DNA from: Bordetella parapertussis
GTDB lineage: Bacteria; Pseudomonadota; Gammaproteobacteria; Burkholderiales; Burkholderiaceae_C
Reading direction: 5' to 3'
Assembly: GCA_945901225.1 (NCBI GenBank)
Contig: CAMDKR010000001.1
Coordinates: 1 to 58,588 of the forward strand
DNA: 58,588 bases
Positions 27,781 to 37,000 of the stretch are shown here, piece by piece. Each line of letters opens with the position of its first letter. The first letter of the stretch is position 1. Made by a program: the position numbers and the translations under genes. The notes under the pieces were generated by a model. The model searched no databases, was not told the DNA's origin, and saw only the letters and a list, made by a program, of their open reading frames with translations.

Positions 27781-28374
27781 ATGAGTCAAATTTTGCAATC
27801 TCTTTATAAAACCCTCTTCGCAGGATTGGTCCTGCTTATTCTGGTTATCGTGATAGCCTCGTCTGTCTCAGGTCAGACCATTCAGTTTGGTCATGCTTGG
27901 GGAACATTTGTGATGAGATGGCTGCATGTCGTTTCTGGAATCATGTGGATTGGTTTACTGTGGTATTTCAATTTCGTTCAAATTCCTTCAATGGCCAGTA
28001 TTCCTGATGAGCAAAAGCCCGCCATCAGCAAAGTCATTGCGCCCACTGCCTTGTTTTGGTTTCGTTACGGCGCGTTGGCAACGGTCATCACAGGTTTGCT
28101 TTTGGCGTGGATGCAGAAATATCTTTTCCTTGCCTTGACGCTTCAAATGCCATTTGCGGCCATTGGCATAGGTATGTGGATTGCACTCATCATGGCTTTT
28201 AATGTTTGGTTCATCATTTGGCCGAATCAGAAAAAGGCTTTAGGCATGGTTGTCGTTGAACCCGCTGAAAAAGCCAAGGCGGCCAGAACAGCGATGCTCA
28301 CTTCACGTATCAACACCATGCTCTCCATCACCATGCTATATATGATGGTTGCCCAACAAAATGGTGGACTATAA
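27781..28374 (+). CDS. PuuD-type (DUF989) inner-membrane protein without cytochrome domain
   Basis: The 197-residue protein has about four membrane segments and resembles the membrane part of urate hydroxylase PuuD. The matching stretch is MRWLHVVSGIMWIGLLWYFNFVQIP, with FWFRYGALATVITGLLL and FNVWFIIWPNQKKAL further on. Classical PuuD carries a C-terminal cytochrome c domain with CxxCH. This protein ends before it, so it is the short form and need not act on urate. No purine-catabolism genes surround it. AAGG lies upstream of the ATG at 27781. A strong terminator follows. Confidence 0.8.
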   Translation: MSQILQSLYKTLFAGLVLLILVIVIASSVSGQTIQFGHAWGTFVMRWLHVVSGIMWIGLLWYFNFVQIPSMASIPDEQKPAISKVIAPTALFWFRYGALATVITGLLLAWMQKYLFLALTLQMPFAAIGIGMWIALIMAFNVWFIIWPNQKKALGMVVVEPAEKAKAARTAMLTSRINTMLSITMLYMMVAQQNGGL

Positions 28375-28395
28375 GTTTTAAGTTAATTTATATGT

Positions 28396-28439
28396 AAAAA
28401 AACCGCACCAAGTTTTGAAAGACTTGGTGCGGTTTTTTA
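28396..28439. terminator. Strong bidirectional terminator
   Basis: A 17-bp perfect inverted repeat, core ACCGCACCAAGT / ACTTGGTGCGGT, has an 8-base loop and is flanked by A and T runs. It ends the PuuD-type gene on the plus strand. It can also end the minus-strand transcript of the class V aminotransferase and the 50-aa gene, whose stop codon lies in its T run. Confidence 0.9.
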
Positions 28440-28589
28440 TTTGTTGATAGCTTCAGAAGGATTTACCTGAGCCTGTTCTTGCTCTCGTGCTTTCTCTCGT
28501 TTGAGCTTCTCTTGCTTAAGTTCTTTCATTTGAAAATAAGCAAAGACAAAGACAAGAAGAAATATACCGAGTTCAATCCAAATTCCCAT
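28437..28589 (-). CDS. Small 50-residue membrane protein, single N-terminal membrane helix
   Basis: Reading from the ATG at 28589 gives a 50-residue protein starting MGIWIELGIFLLVFVFAYFQ. This is one hydrophobic helix followed by a highly charged Lys/Glu helix (MKELKQEKLKREKAREQEQ) and a short tail NPSEAINK. The pattern of a membrane anchor plus amphipathic charged helix is protein-like, and the frame fills the gap between the class V aminotransferase (ends 28610) and the terminator. No strong Shine-Dalgarno is visible, so translation may depend on the upstream gene. I do not recognise a family. It is shorter than most gene-finder cut-offs. Confidence 0.6.
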   Translation of the reverse strand: MGIWIELGIFLLVFVFAYFQMKELKQEKLKREKAREQEQAQVNPSEAINK

Positions 28590-28609
28590 GGTCAGACCAA
28601 ACCAGAAAC

Positions 28610-29767
28610 TTAGGCTGCGACAGCCAAATTTTCAGTGAAGCCCAATTTGGTCAATGCAACTTCTAGTTGGGCAACGCTTCTGTCGATGTTGTGGAGCTTT
28701 TCCAGTCCAAATAAACCAATACGAAAAGTCATAAAGTCTGGTCGCTCATCGCATTGCAGGGGAACCCCAGCAGCGGTCTGAAGCCCCAATGCTAGAAATT
28801 TCTTACTGTTTTGAATATCAGGATCCGTTGTAAAACTAACGACAACACCGGGAGCCTTGAAGCCATCGGCAGCAACACTGACAATGCCTCGACTTTCCAA
28901 AAGATGTCTGACACTAGCGCCCAAGTCGATTTGCTCTTGCCGAACCTTGGCAAAACCATAGGAGCGGGTCTCTAACATGACTTCGCGCAAACGGGTTAAA
29001 GCGTCTGTAGGCATGGTTGTATGGTAAGAATGGCTACCCTTTTCGTAGCCTTCCATGATTTGGAGCCACTTTTTAAGATCACAAGCAAAACTGGAGCTTT
29101 GGGTGGAATCGATATGTTTTCTAGCACGTTCGCTCAGCATGACCATTGCGCAACATGGGGAGCCACTCCATCCTTTTTGAGGAGCGCTGACAAGTACATC
29201 CACACCTGTAGAAACCATGTCTACCCACATGGCGCCAGAAGCGATGCAGTCTAAAACGAGCAAGCCACCAACTTGATGAACCGCATCAGAGACAGAGCGC
29301 AAATAATCATCAGGCAATATCATCCCTGCGGAGGTTTCAACATGGGGAGCAAAAACAACTGCTGGCTTATGCAACGCAATGGATGCAACAACCTCTTCGA
29401 TTGGGGCTGGAATCCAAGCAGATTGAGGGTTTTGCGCAAAAATTGGCCGAGCTTTCATCAAAATTGTTTCAGAGGGAATTTGTCCCATATCAAAAATTTG
29501 TGACCAACGATAGCTAAACCAACCATTGCGGATGACCATGACTTTTTGGCCATGGGCAAATTGCCGTGCCACTGACTCCATTCCGAAAGTACCACTTCCA
29601 GGTACCAACACACACGAAGGAGCGTTATAAACCTCTTTTAAGATAGAGGAAATATCTTTCATGACCCCTTGAAATTTCTGGGACATATGGTTAAGCGCTC
29701 TATCGGTATAAACAACAGAGAACTCTAAAAGTCCATCGGGATCAATATCAGAGAGTAAGCCAGCCAT
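28610..29767 (-). CDS. Class V aminotransferase (alanine/serine--glyoxylate aminotransferase-like)
   Basis: The 385-residue fold-type I PLP enzyme resembles alanine-glyoxylate and serine-glyoxylate aminotransferases. Family signs are VLVPGSGTFGMESVARQF at the start of the PLP site, VETSAGMILP, LVLDCIASGA and the PLP lysine in SAPQKGWSGSP. The frame is open up to 29833, but that extension begins MSRVRVPSATP, which is just the tRNA-His gene read in the wrong frame. The ATG at 29767 has GGAG upstream. With isocitrate lyase making glyoxylate, a role in glyoxylate/glycine metabolism is possible but inferred. Confidence 0.88.
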   Translation of the reverse strand: MAGLLSDIDPDGLLEFSVVYTDRALNHMSQKFQGVMKDISSILKEVYNAPSCVLVPGSGTFGMESVARQFAHGQKVMVIRNGWFSYRWSQIFDMGQIPSETILMKARPIFAQNPQSAWIPAPIEEVVASIALHKPAVVFAPHVETSAGMILPDDYLRSVSDAVHQVGGLLVLDCIASGAMWVDMVSTGVDVLVSAPQKGWSGSPCCAMVMLSERARKHIDSTQSSSFACDLKKWLQIMEGYEKGSHSYHTTMPTDALTRLREVMLETRSYGFAKVRQEQIDLGASVRHLLESRGIVSVAADGFKAPGVVVSFTTDPDIQNSKKFLALGLQTAAGVPLQCDERPDFMTFRIGLFGLEKLHNIDRSVAQLEVALTKLGFTENLAVAA

Positions 29768-29800
29768 AGAAATACTCCAGTGAAATGGGGGGAGGAAAAG

Positions 29801-29877
29801 TGGGGTGGCTGACGGGACTCGAACCCGCGACAACAGGAATCACAATCCTGGACTCTACCAACTGAGCTACAGCCACC
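29801..29877 (-). tRNA. tRNA-His (GUG)
   Basis: The minus strand reads GGTGGCTGTAGCTCAG at the 5' end, an anticodon loop ATTGTGATT with anticodon GTG, the T-arm GGGTTCGAGTCCC, and the encoded CCA end. The acceptor stem GTGGCTG pairs with CAGCCAC, leaving an extra 5' G opposite C73, the identity element of tRNA-His. The gene lies between ppiD and the class V aminotransferase. Confidence 0.97.
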
Positions 29878-29916
29878 ATCTAGCTTAATTATAAGACTTG
29901 ATGCAAATAAAGAAAA

Positions 29917-31836
29917 TCAAGGTTGTTTCAAAAGGTTACCTGAAGCGGGTTTTTCAACCAGATACTCGACTTTAAGCGAGTTCTTCAAAAAGCTGAAATA
30001 GGCCATGCTTTCAGCCGAAGTCCAAGCTTTGGCATATTTACCTACAGAATCTTTCCGGTCAGCGACTGGAAGAGCAGGCAAAACAGAATTGATCTTAACG
30101 ACACCATAACCTTTGGCGCCCAAGTCCACGCCTACCAACAGTGGAAGTTTCGCGGTGTCAGAGCGCATAGCAGCCTCAACTAAAGCTGTAGGGAGTTTTT
30201 GGGTTTGTTCACGCGAAATAACCACGGGAGCTTGAAATTTTGCTGAAGACAGATCCTTTTGCCAAGCTGCAAAATTTTGCTTGCCATCTGATTTTGCAAG
30301 TTGCAATGATTTTTCAGACAGAACAGCTTGGACAATCACGGGCTTGACGTCTTCAATTTCAAGGCTCACTGAAGGCTTGTGGGCAACCACCCTTGCTGAT
30401 ACCAATTGATTGGGCGATGTTTCAATAGCTTCTGTATTGTGCTTTTTTTCGATAGCATCTGCGCTAAAAATCGACTGCAAAAGCTTAGGGTTGGACCAAA
30501 GGGCTTTGGAGGCACTTGCAGACTGCTTTGAAATATCTCTTGCAACTTGGACATCCAATTTCAATTTCTGAGCGACAGGTTTCAAACTATCAGATTGTTC
30601 GTAAACCATATTTGAAAACTGATCCGCAAATTCTGCATATTTCTTTTTGGCCAGATCACGTTTTAAATCTTGCTCGACAGAAGCCCTAGCTTCTTGAAAG
30701 GACGATTTTGCAGAGGACTTGATGTCGGTTACATGAATGAGATGGTATCCAAATTCAGTTTCAACAACATCGCTGATTTCGCCTTTTTTCATAGCGAAAG
30801 CAACATCTTCAAAAGATTTCACCATGGCGCCACGGGCAAAGAAATCAAGATCTCCGCCTTTGGCTGAAGAACCAGGGTCTTGAGAATTCTTTTTTGCCAA
30901 ATCAGCAAATAACTCAGGCGATTTTCTAAGAGTTACCAGAAGTGCTTGAGCTTTTTCGAGCGCAATTTTTTTATCTGCAGCGCTTGAATCTTTGGCCGCT
31001 GAAATCAAAATGTGACTTGCCCGTCGCTCTTCTTTGGCGTTAAGTAAATTTTGATTCTGATCGAAATAGGTTTTTAAATCCGATTCAGTTACTGAGATGG
31101 TTTTTTCAATAGCAGAAAGATCCAAAACTACATATTCAATATCGACTGTCTCAGAGGTCTGATAGTCCTTTGAATGCGCAGCGAAATAGTTTTTGATTTC
31201 TTCATCGCTTGGCTTAGCAGAGTCCAAATAATCAGAAGCAGAAAAAATAGCTACTTGAATTTCGCGTTGCTGCAAAAAAGCATCAAGGGTTGTCGTTGCT
31301 TGTGATGTAGGAGAAAAGCTGCTTGAGCCAACACTGCCAATGACTTGTCTAACAGACAAGTCAGACCTGACACGGGACTCGAAAATTTCAGGTGTCATTC
31401 CCTGCGCACTGAGAAAAGATTTATATTTTTCAATGTCAAAGGAACCATCTGGCTTTTTGAGAGAAGCAAACGAATCAACCTCACCGATAGCCTTGGCTAA
31501 CTTCTGATCTGAAATTTTGATATTCAGTTTGGAGGCACTGGCTTCCAAAACTTTTGAACGAATGATTCTTTCAAGGGCCATGAATTTCATGGCTGGTGTA
31601 TCGAACATGGCCACATCCATTCCAGGCATGGACGCTGACATGCGATCAACCTCAGCCTTATGGGCTTGGTCCCACTCTGCAACTGAAATTTCACGTCCAT
31701 CTACCAAGGCTGCTTTAGCGCTTCCGTCATTAAACCGCGAGTATCCGTCTACGCCAAAGAAAACAAAGGCGGGAAAAATCAAAATAATCAGCAGAATATG
31801 CATGATTTTTTTGTTGCGCTGAATATATTCGAACAT
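29917..31836 (-). CDS. ppiD: Periplasmic peptidyl-prolyl isomerase PpiD
   Basis: PpiD is an inner-membrane-anchored chaperone near the SecYEG exit that helps outer-membrane proteins fold. The 639 residues begin with MFEYIQRNKKIMHILLIILI, a single membrane anchor. A SurA-like N-terminal domain with the conserved FFGVDGYSRF and VDGREISVAEW follows. One parvulin domain spans roughly residues 265-365 (ERRASHILISA to DPGSSAKGGDLDFFARG and EFGYHLIHVTDI), and the C-terminal half is a helical chaperone part. It sits between tRNA-Val/HU and tRNA-His. The order hup-ppiD is conserved in proteobacteria. Confidence 0.94.
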   Translation of the reverse strand: MFEYIQRNKKIMHILLIILIFPAFVFFGVDGYSRFNDGSAKAALVDGREISVAEWDQAHKAEVDRMSASMPGMDVAMFDTPAMKFMALERIIRSKVLEASASKLNIKISDQKLAKAIGEVDSFASLKKPDGSFDIEKYKSFLSAQGMTPEIFESRVRSDLSVRQVIGSVGSSSFSPTSQATTTLDAFLQQREIQVAIFSASDYLDSAKPSDEEIKNYFAAHSKDYQTSETVDIEYVVLDLSAIEKTISVTESDLKTYFDQNQNLLNAKEERRASHILISAAKDSSAADKKIALEKAQALLVTLRKSPELFADLAKKNSQDPGSSAKGGDLDFFARGAMVKSFEDVAFAMKKGEISDVVETEFGYHLIHVTDIKSSAKSSFQEARASVEQDLKRDLAKKKYAEFADQFSNMVYEQSDSLKPVAQKLKLDVQVARDISKQSASASKALWSNPKLLQSIFSADAIEKKHNTEAIETSPNQLVSARVVAHKPSVSLEIEDVKPVIVQAVLSEKSLQLAKSDGKQNFAAWQKDLSSAKFQAPVVISREQTQKLPTALVEAAMRSDTAKLPLLVGVDLGAKGYGVVKINSVLPALPVADRKDSVGKYAKAWTSAESMAYFSFLKNSLKVEYLVEKPASGNLLKQP

Positions 31837-31856
31837 AGATAGACTCTGATGGTAAG

Positions 31857-31880
31857 AAAGGCGAACCCAAGTTCGCCTTT
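31857..31880 (-). terminator. Terminator after tRNA-Val
   Basis: A perfect 10-bp stem (AAAGGCGAAC / GTTCGCCTTT) with a 4-base loop lies nine bases beyond the tRNA-Val 3' end and before the ppiD start. The stem ends in a short T-rich stretch (CTTTCTT) on the minus strand. Confidence 0.8.
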
Positions 31881-31888
31881 AAAAAGAT

Positions 31889-31964
31889 TGGTGGGTGCTG
31901 ACGGGCTCGAACCGCCGACCTACGCCTTGTAAGGGCGCCGCTCTACCAACTGAGCTAAGCACCC
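31889..31964 (-). tRNA. tRNA-Val (UAC)
   Basis: The minus strand reads GGGTGCTTAGCTCAG, then a 5-bp anticodon stem around the loop CTTACAA with anticodon TAC, a T-arm with GGTTCGAGCC, and the acceptor AGCACCC plus ACCA, so CCA is encoded. It follows the HU gene by 12 bases and is probably cotranscribed with it. Confidence 0.97.
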
Positions 31965-31976
31965 AACCTTAACGCT

Positions 31977-32249
31977 TCAGTTTAAAGCATCTTTCAATGC
32001 TTTGCCGGCTCGAAATTTAGGAGCTTTAGAAGCTTTGATGGTAATAGATGCACCAGTGGCTGGGTTGCGACCGTTACGTTCTTCGCGATGGGACACCTCA
32101 AAAGTTCCGAAGCCAACCAAGGAAACAGCATCACCTTTTTTCAATGCAGAGGTAATGGTGTCTAAAGCAGATTCCAAGGCTCGCGTAGCAGCCGCTTTAG
32201 AAATATCGGCATCAGCCGCAATGTGTTCGATCAATTCAGTTTTGTTCAC
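31977..32249 (-). CDS. hupB: DNA-binding protein HU
   Basis: HU is the small dimeric nucleoid protein that bends DNA. The 90 residues contain the HU signature [21 protein letters not shown] and start [17 protein letters not shown]. The start codon is GTG at 32249, preceded by GGGGA. The symbol hupB is by family position, since only one copy is visible here. The window also holds a second nucleoid-type protein, the H1-SWIB protein at 2548-3030. Confidence 0.96.
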   Translation of the reverse strand: MNKTELIEHIAADADISKAAATRALESALDTITSALKKGDAVSLVGFGTFEVSHREERNGRNPATGASITIKASKAPKFRAGKALKDALN

Positions 32250-32370
32250 AAAAGTCCCCTTGACATCAGGTGTGATTATTGGGTTAAGTTAAGCAGGATG
32301 GTTGCGTGGAGATTGCCGCGCTTTCATATTCTAGTAGGTTTTATCTGAACGAATTGTCACGAGTGTGAAG

Positions 32371-33465
32371 CTACATCTTGCCAAGAAAGCCTGCAATAGC
32401 AAGCCCTACATCAGTACATTTCGCATTACCTCCCAAGTCAGGGGTGCGAGGGCCATTGTTTTTGGGGTCTAAGCAAGCTTCGATAGCGGCAATCACTTTA
32501 TCGTGAGCATGCTTAAAACCTAAAAATTCAAGCATCATTGCAGCACTCCAAATTTGGCCAATAGGGTTGGCGACTCCTTTTCCTGCAATGTCAGGAGCTG
32601 AGCCATGAACTGGTTCAAATAATGAGGGAAATGTCTTTGCAGGATTGATGTTTGCGCTTGGTGCAATAGCGACGGTGCCTGTACATGCGGGACCAAGATC
32701 ACTCAAGATATCGCCAAACAAATTACTGGCAACAACAACATCGAAAAAATCAGGGCGTTGTACAAAGTGGGCAGTCAAAATATCAATATGGAATTTATCC
32801 AAACGGACATGCGGAAAATTTTGTGACATTGCAAGGACGCGTTCGTCCCAATAGGGCATGGTGATGGCAATACCATTGGATTTTGTAGCACTGGTCAGGT
32901 GTTTTTTAGGTCGTGACTGCGCTAACTCAAAAGCAAATTTCAAAACGCGATCGACGCCAACACGCGTCATCACAGTTTCTTGCATGACAATTTCTCGCGG
33001 TGTTCCTTCGAACATTCGGCCACCAATGCTCGAATACTCACCTTCGGTGTTCTCTCGAACAATATACATATCAATCTCACCGGGACTTCTGGGTGATCCG
33101 TCAGGACGAACAACAGGTGCGATCACGCCAGGCATCAGCTTGGCTGGTCGAAGATTGATGTATTGATCAAACTCCCGCCTGAACAATAAAAGGGAATTCC
33201 ATAAAGAAATATGGTCAGGAATTTTTTCGGGCCAGCCTACAGCACCAAAGAAAATAGCATCGTGCCCCGTTAACAACTCTCGCCAGTTGTCAGGCATCAT
33301 CTTTCCATGCTTTTCAAAATACGGCCAACATGCAAAGTCGAAAACATCAAACTCTAATGGGATATCAAAACGAGTTGCCACAGTTTCCAGGACACGTAAA
33401 CCTTCAGGCATGACCTCCTGCCCGATGCCATCACCCGCAATAATTGCAATGCGCTTTTTTGTCAA
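32371..33465 (-). CDS. Tartrate/D-malate dehydrogenase (isopropylmalate dehydrogenase family)
   Basis: The 364-residue NAD-dependent beta-decarboxylating dehydrogenase resembles TtuC/DmlA enzymes, which act on tartrate and D-malate. Visible are IAIIAGDGIGQEVMPE, the substrate region NLRPAKLMPGV, the loop VRENTEGEYSSIGGRMFEGT, the catalytic metal site VVVASNLFGDILSDLGP and FEPVHGSAPDIAGKGVANP. It differs from LeuB in the RPAKL segment. The start is TTG at 33465, with GAGGTGA upstream. The gene stands alone between HU and pgsA. Confidence 0.87.
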   Translation of the reverse strand: MTKKRIAIIAGDGIGQEVMPEGLRVLETVATRFDIPLEFDVFDFACWPYFEKHGKMMPDNWRELLTGHDAIFFGAVGWPEKIPDHISLWNSLLLFRREFDQYINLRPAKLMPGVIAPVVRPDGSPRSPGEIDMYIVRENTEGEYSSIGGRMFEGTPREIVMQETVMTRVGVDRVLKFAFELAQSRPKKHLTSATKSNGIAITMPYWDERVLAMSQNFPHVRLDKFHIDILTAHFVQRPDFFDVVVASNLFGDILSDLGPACTGTVAIAPSANINPAKTFPSLFEPVHGSAPDIAGKGVANPIGQIWSAAMMLEFLGFKHAHDKVIAAIEACLDPKNNGPRTPDLGGNAKCTDVGLAIAGFLGKM

Positions 33466-33494
33466 AAATCACCTCAATGGGAATGTAGGAATGT

Positions 33495-34061
33495 TTACTT
33501 CATGGCTGTACGAATATGCGGCACAGCTTTTTTCAAATAGTAAAACATTGACCAAATGGTCAAAAAAGCAGCAAGCCAAATCAGCACTGTTCCATAAAGT
33601 CTGGTGTCTAGCAAACCCCATAAGTTTCCATCAAACAGTAAAAAAGGAATTGCAACCATCTGCAGCGTCGTCTTTATCTTTCCCAGCATATTAACGGCAA
33701 CACTTTTGGCGGCTCCTATCATTGCCATCCACTCTCTGAGTGAAGAAATGGCTATTTCACGACCGATGATGAGTAAAGCCACAATGACATCGACTCGCCC
33801 TAAGTCGACCAACACCAACAAGCTGGCACAAACCAGAAATTTATCCGCCACAGGGTCTAAGAATGCACCGAAAGCGGATGTCTGATTCAGTTTGCGGGCT
33901 AAAAATCCGTCTAGCCAGTCTGTAAAGGCAAAAAGAATGAACAACACTGTGGCAATTAAATTTTTTGTATCGCTCTCTAGAGGAACATCAAAAATAAAGA
34001 CAATGAACGGAATAGCGGCAATTCGCGTCCATGTCATTATGTTGGGTATGCTGAAAAACAT
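33495..34061 (-). CDS. pgsA: CDP-diacylglycerol--glycerol-3-phosphate 3-phosphatidyltransferase
   Basis: PgsA makes phosphatidylglycerol phosphate, the committed step to PG and cardiolipin, in the inner membrane. The 188 residues carry the CDP-alcohol transferase motif DG-x2-AR-x8-G-x3-D-x3-D, seen as DWLDGFLARKLN followed by GAFLDPVADK, and about five membrane segments. The frame is open into dnaE, but the ATG at 34061 gives the family start MFFSIPNIMTWTRI and lies just after the dnaE stop. No strong Shine-Dalgarno is seen. Confidence 0.94.
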   Translation of the reverse strand: MFFSIPNIMTWTRIAAIPFIVFIFDVPLESDTKNLIATVLFILFAFTDWLDGFLARKLNQTSAFGAFLDPVADKFLVCASLLVLVDLGRVDVIVALLIIGREIAISSLREWMAMIGAAKSVAVNMLGKIKTTLQMVAIPFLLFDGNLWGLLDTRLYGTVLIWLAAFLTIWSMFYYLKKAVPHIRTAMK

Positions 34062-34065
34062 TTTG

Positions 34066-37000
34066 TTATTCGTAGGCAATAAATGCTTTACCTTCAAGCG
34101 GACCAGTCACCAATTTTTGTACCCGCTCTTCAGTGGGTATGAACACAATCTTATCCCCTAATAGTATTTCAGCTTCACAGTGCTGCAACTGAAAAACGAT
34201 ACGAACCCCAAGACCTTTGACTGGGCTTGAAGAATTTAGGTTGGAATGTGTATCTTGAGTTTTATGATGATCAATGTGAATGATTTCTTCTAAATCGCGA
34301 AGGTCTTCTTGTAAATTGCACTGAAGGTATTTGCCAAACTTACATCTAGCCTCGATTAAATTCAAGGACTGAATGAGGCTTAGACGCAATTGAGTAGGAT
34401 CGCGTCGATCGGATTGAACCTTGACTTGCGCAACCAAGATTTGATCCTCCTGAATTTTGTCTTTGTTCGCATTGAAAATATTTTCATCAGTGCTAATTTC
34501 CAGAACGTCACTCATATCATCAAGTTCAAAAATATACAATTTTCCTCGTGTCGTATTGATAAATCGTTGGTTTTTGACCATCCCTACAACCCACTGCGGA
34601 TCCTTCGATTCAGTTAGGGTTTGCAAAGAGGTCTTGATAAACTTTCTAAGCTCTGCTGCATATTCTTCAAATAAGTGGCCTGAAAGATGAAAACCTAGTG
34701 CAGATTTTTCATGGGTTAAACGCTCACGAATGGTCCAAGGGGTTGCAGATTTAAGCGGTGGCTCTTGCGAATGAGCCCCATGCCCTGCATCAAATAGCCC
34801 TACCTGATGCAGATTGTTTGCCTGCGATTGTGCGTAATCCCAGGCCAAATCCACCGAAGACAAGACAGATGATCTGTCGCCAGAAATACAGTCAAATGCG
34901 CCAGATTTAATCAGGGCTTCTAAAGATCGTTTATTGACTTTGGTTCGATCAACGCGCGTACAAAAATCAAACAGGCTGGTGAAGTTTCCGCCAACACGAC
35001 GAACTTCAACAATCTCTGTAATAGCTAACTGTCCTGTCCCTTTGACAGCGCCCAAACCATAGCTGATCTTTTGTCCACCAAGCGGAATAAAAACATAGTC
35101 ACCCGTGTTGATGTTGGGATTTTCAAAACTTATGCCAAATGAAACGGCGTCATCAAAAAGAATTTTCAGCTTATCTGTGTCCCCCATTTCAACCGTCATA
35201 TTGGCGCAAAAAAATTCAGCGGTATGGTGGACTTTGATCCATGCGGTTTGATAAGCCAATAAAGAATAGGCTGCAGCATGAGATTTGTTAAAACCGTATC
35301 CAGCAAATTCCTCCATTAAATCGAAAATGGCATCTGCTTGATCGGTTGATATGCTATTTTTCTCTGCGCCTTGACGAAATACAGAGCGGTGCAAGGCCAT
35401 TTCATCTGCTTTTTTCTTGCCCATTGCCCTGCGCAATAAATCCGCACCCCCCAAGCTATAGCCGCCTAATATTTGGGCTGTCTGCATCACCTGCTCTTGA
35501 TAAACCATGATTCCATAGGTCTCCTCTAGCACGTATGCAACCAAAGGGTGGGGGTAAACAACAGGCTCTCGGCCATGTTTACGCGCCACAAAACTTGGGA
35601 TAAGTGCCATAGGTCCAGGTCTGAAAAGCGCATTCAAAATAATCAGATCTTCAAGACGCGAAGGCTTTGCATCTTTGAGCATGGCTTGCATACCCCGACT
35701 TTCAAATTGGAATACAGCCTCGGTTCTTCCCTCGGAAAATAATTTGTAGGTGATGGCGTCATCAAGGGGTATGTCATCCAAGGACCAATGTGACGATACC
35801 CCTTCTTTTTTCACGATCAAATTTTTTGCGTTTTCTAGGATCGTTAATGTTGCCAAGCCTAAGAAGTCAAATTTCACCAAGCCAACCGCTTCAACATCAT
35901 CCTTGTCAAATTGGCTGACTGACGAAGGACTGCCTGACTGTTGATAAAGAGGACAAAAGTCAGTCAACTTGCCAGGCGCAATCAGGACACCACCTGCATG
36001 CATGCCCACATTTCGCATCAAACCTTCTAAATTTTGTGCGAGGTTAAGAAGTATCTTGACTTCATCTTCATTGGCATAGCGCTGGGCCAACAGTGGCTCC
36101 TGTTCCATCGCCAAGGCAATCGTTATGTGCTGACCGGGCTTGTTGGGGATGAGTTTAGACAAGCCATCACAAAACGGGTAGCTCATATCGAGTGTGCGTC
36201 CAACATCGCGTATCGCAGCCCTAGCAGCCATTGTGCCGAAAGTCACGATTTGGCTAACAGCTCCTCTGCCGTATTTTTCTTTGACGTAGTCAATCACGCG
36301 GTCTCTGTTTGTTTGACAGAAATCAATATCAAAGTCGGGCATGGATACGCGTTCTGGGTTCAAAAAACGCTCAAAAAGTAAGCCATACCGCAAAGGGTCA
36401 AGGTCAGTGATTTTGAGCGAGTACGCAACCAAGGAACCTGCGCCTGAACCCCTGCCAGGCCCAACAGGGCAACCATTGTTTTTGGCCCAATTGATGAAGT
36501 CACTGACAATTAAGAAATACCCTGGAAAACCCATCTTCAAAATGGTTTGAATTTCGAACTCAAGCCGTGCTTCATAGCTTGCTTGCGCCTCCAACCTTTC
36601 GTGTGCGCTTGGAAAGAGTTTGTTCAATCTTTCCGACAAGCCAGCCTGAGAAACTTGTCTGAAATAAACGTCGATTGGAATTCTTTGGCCATCTTCCAGT
36701 GGTGTGGGGTACTCAGGAAGTTGCGGTTTCCCTAGGGAGAGTTGCATATGGCAACGCTTTGCAATGTTCACAGTGTTGATAATTGCACTGGGAATATCTG
36801 CAAATAACGCCTTCATTTCCTCTGAACTTTTAAAGTATTGCTCACGTGTAAACAACCTCAAGCGTTTGGAATTACCAAGAATCTCGCCTTGAGAAATGCA
36901 GACTCTGGCTTCGTGGGCCTCATAGCCTTGGGCCTCTAAAAATTGAACGGGGTGAGTTGCAACCACTGGGAGATTTAGCCTAGACGCCAAGGCTACAGCC

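Noticed and set aside
29768-29833. N-terminal extension of the class V aminotransferase starting MSRVRVPSATP
   Set aside because: This stretch is the tRNA-His gene and spacer read as protein, a well-known false start. The ATG at 29767 has a ribosome binding site and fits the family.
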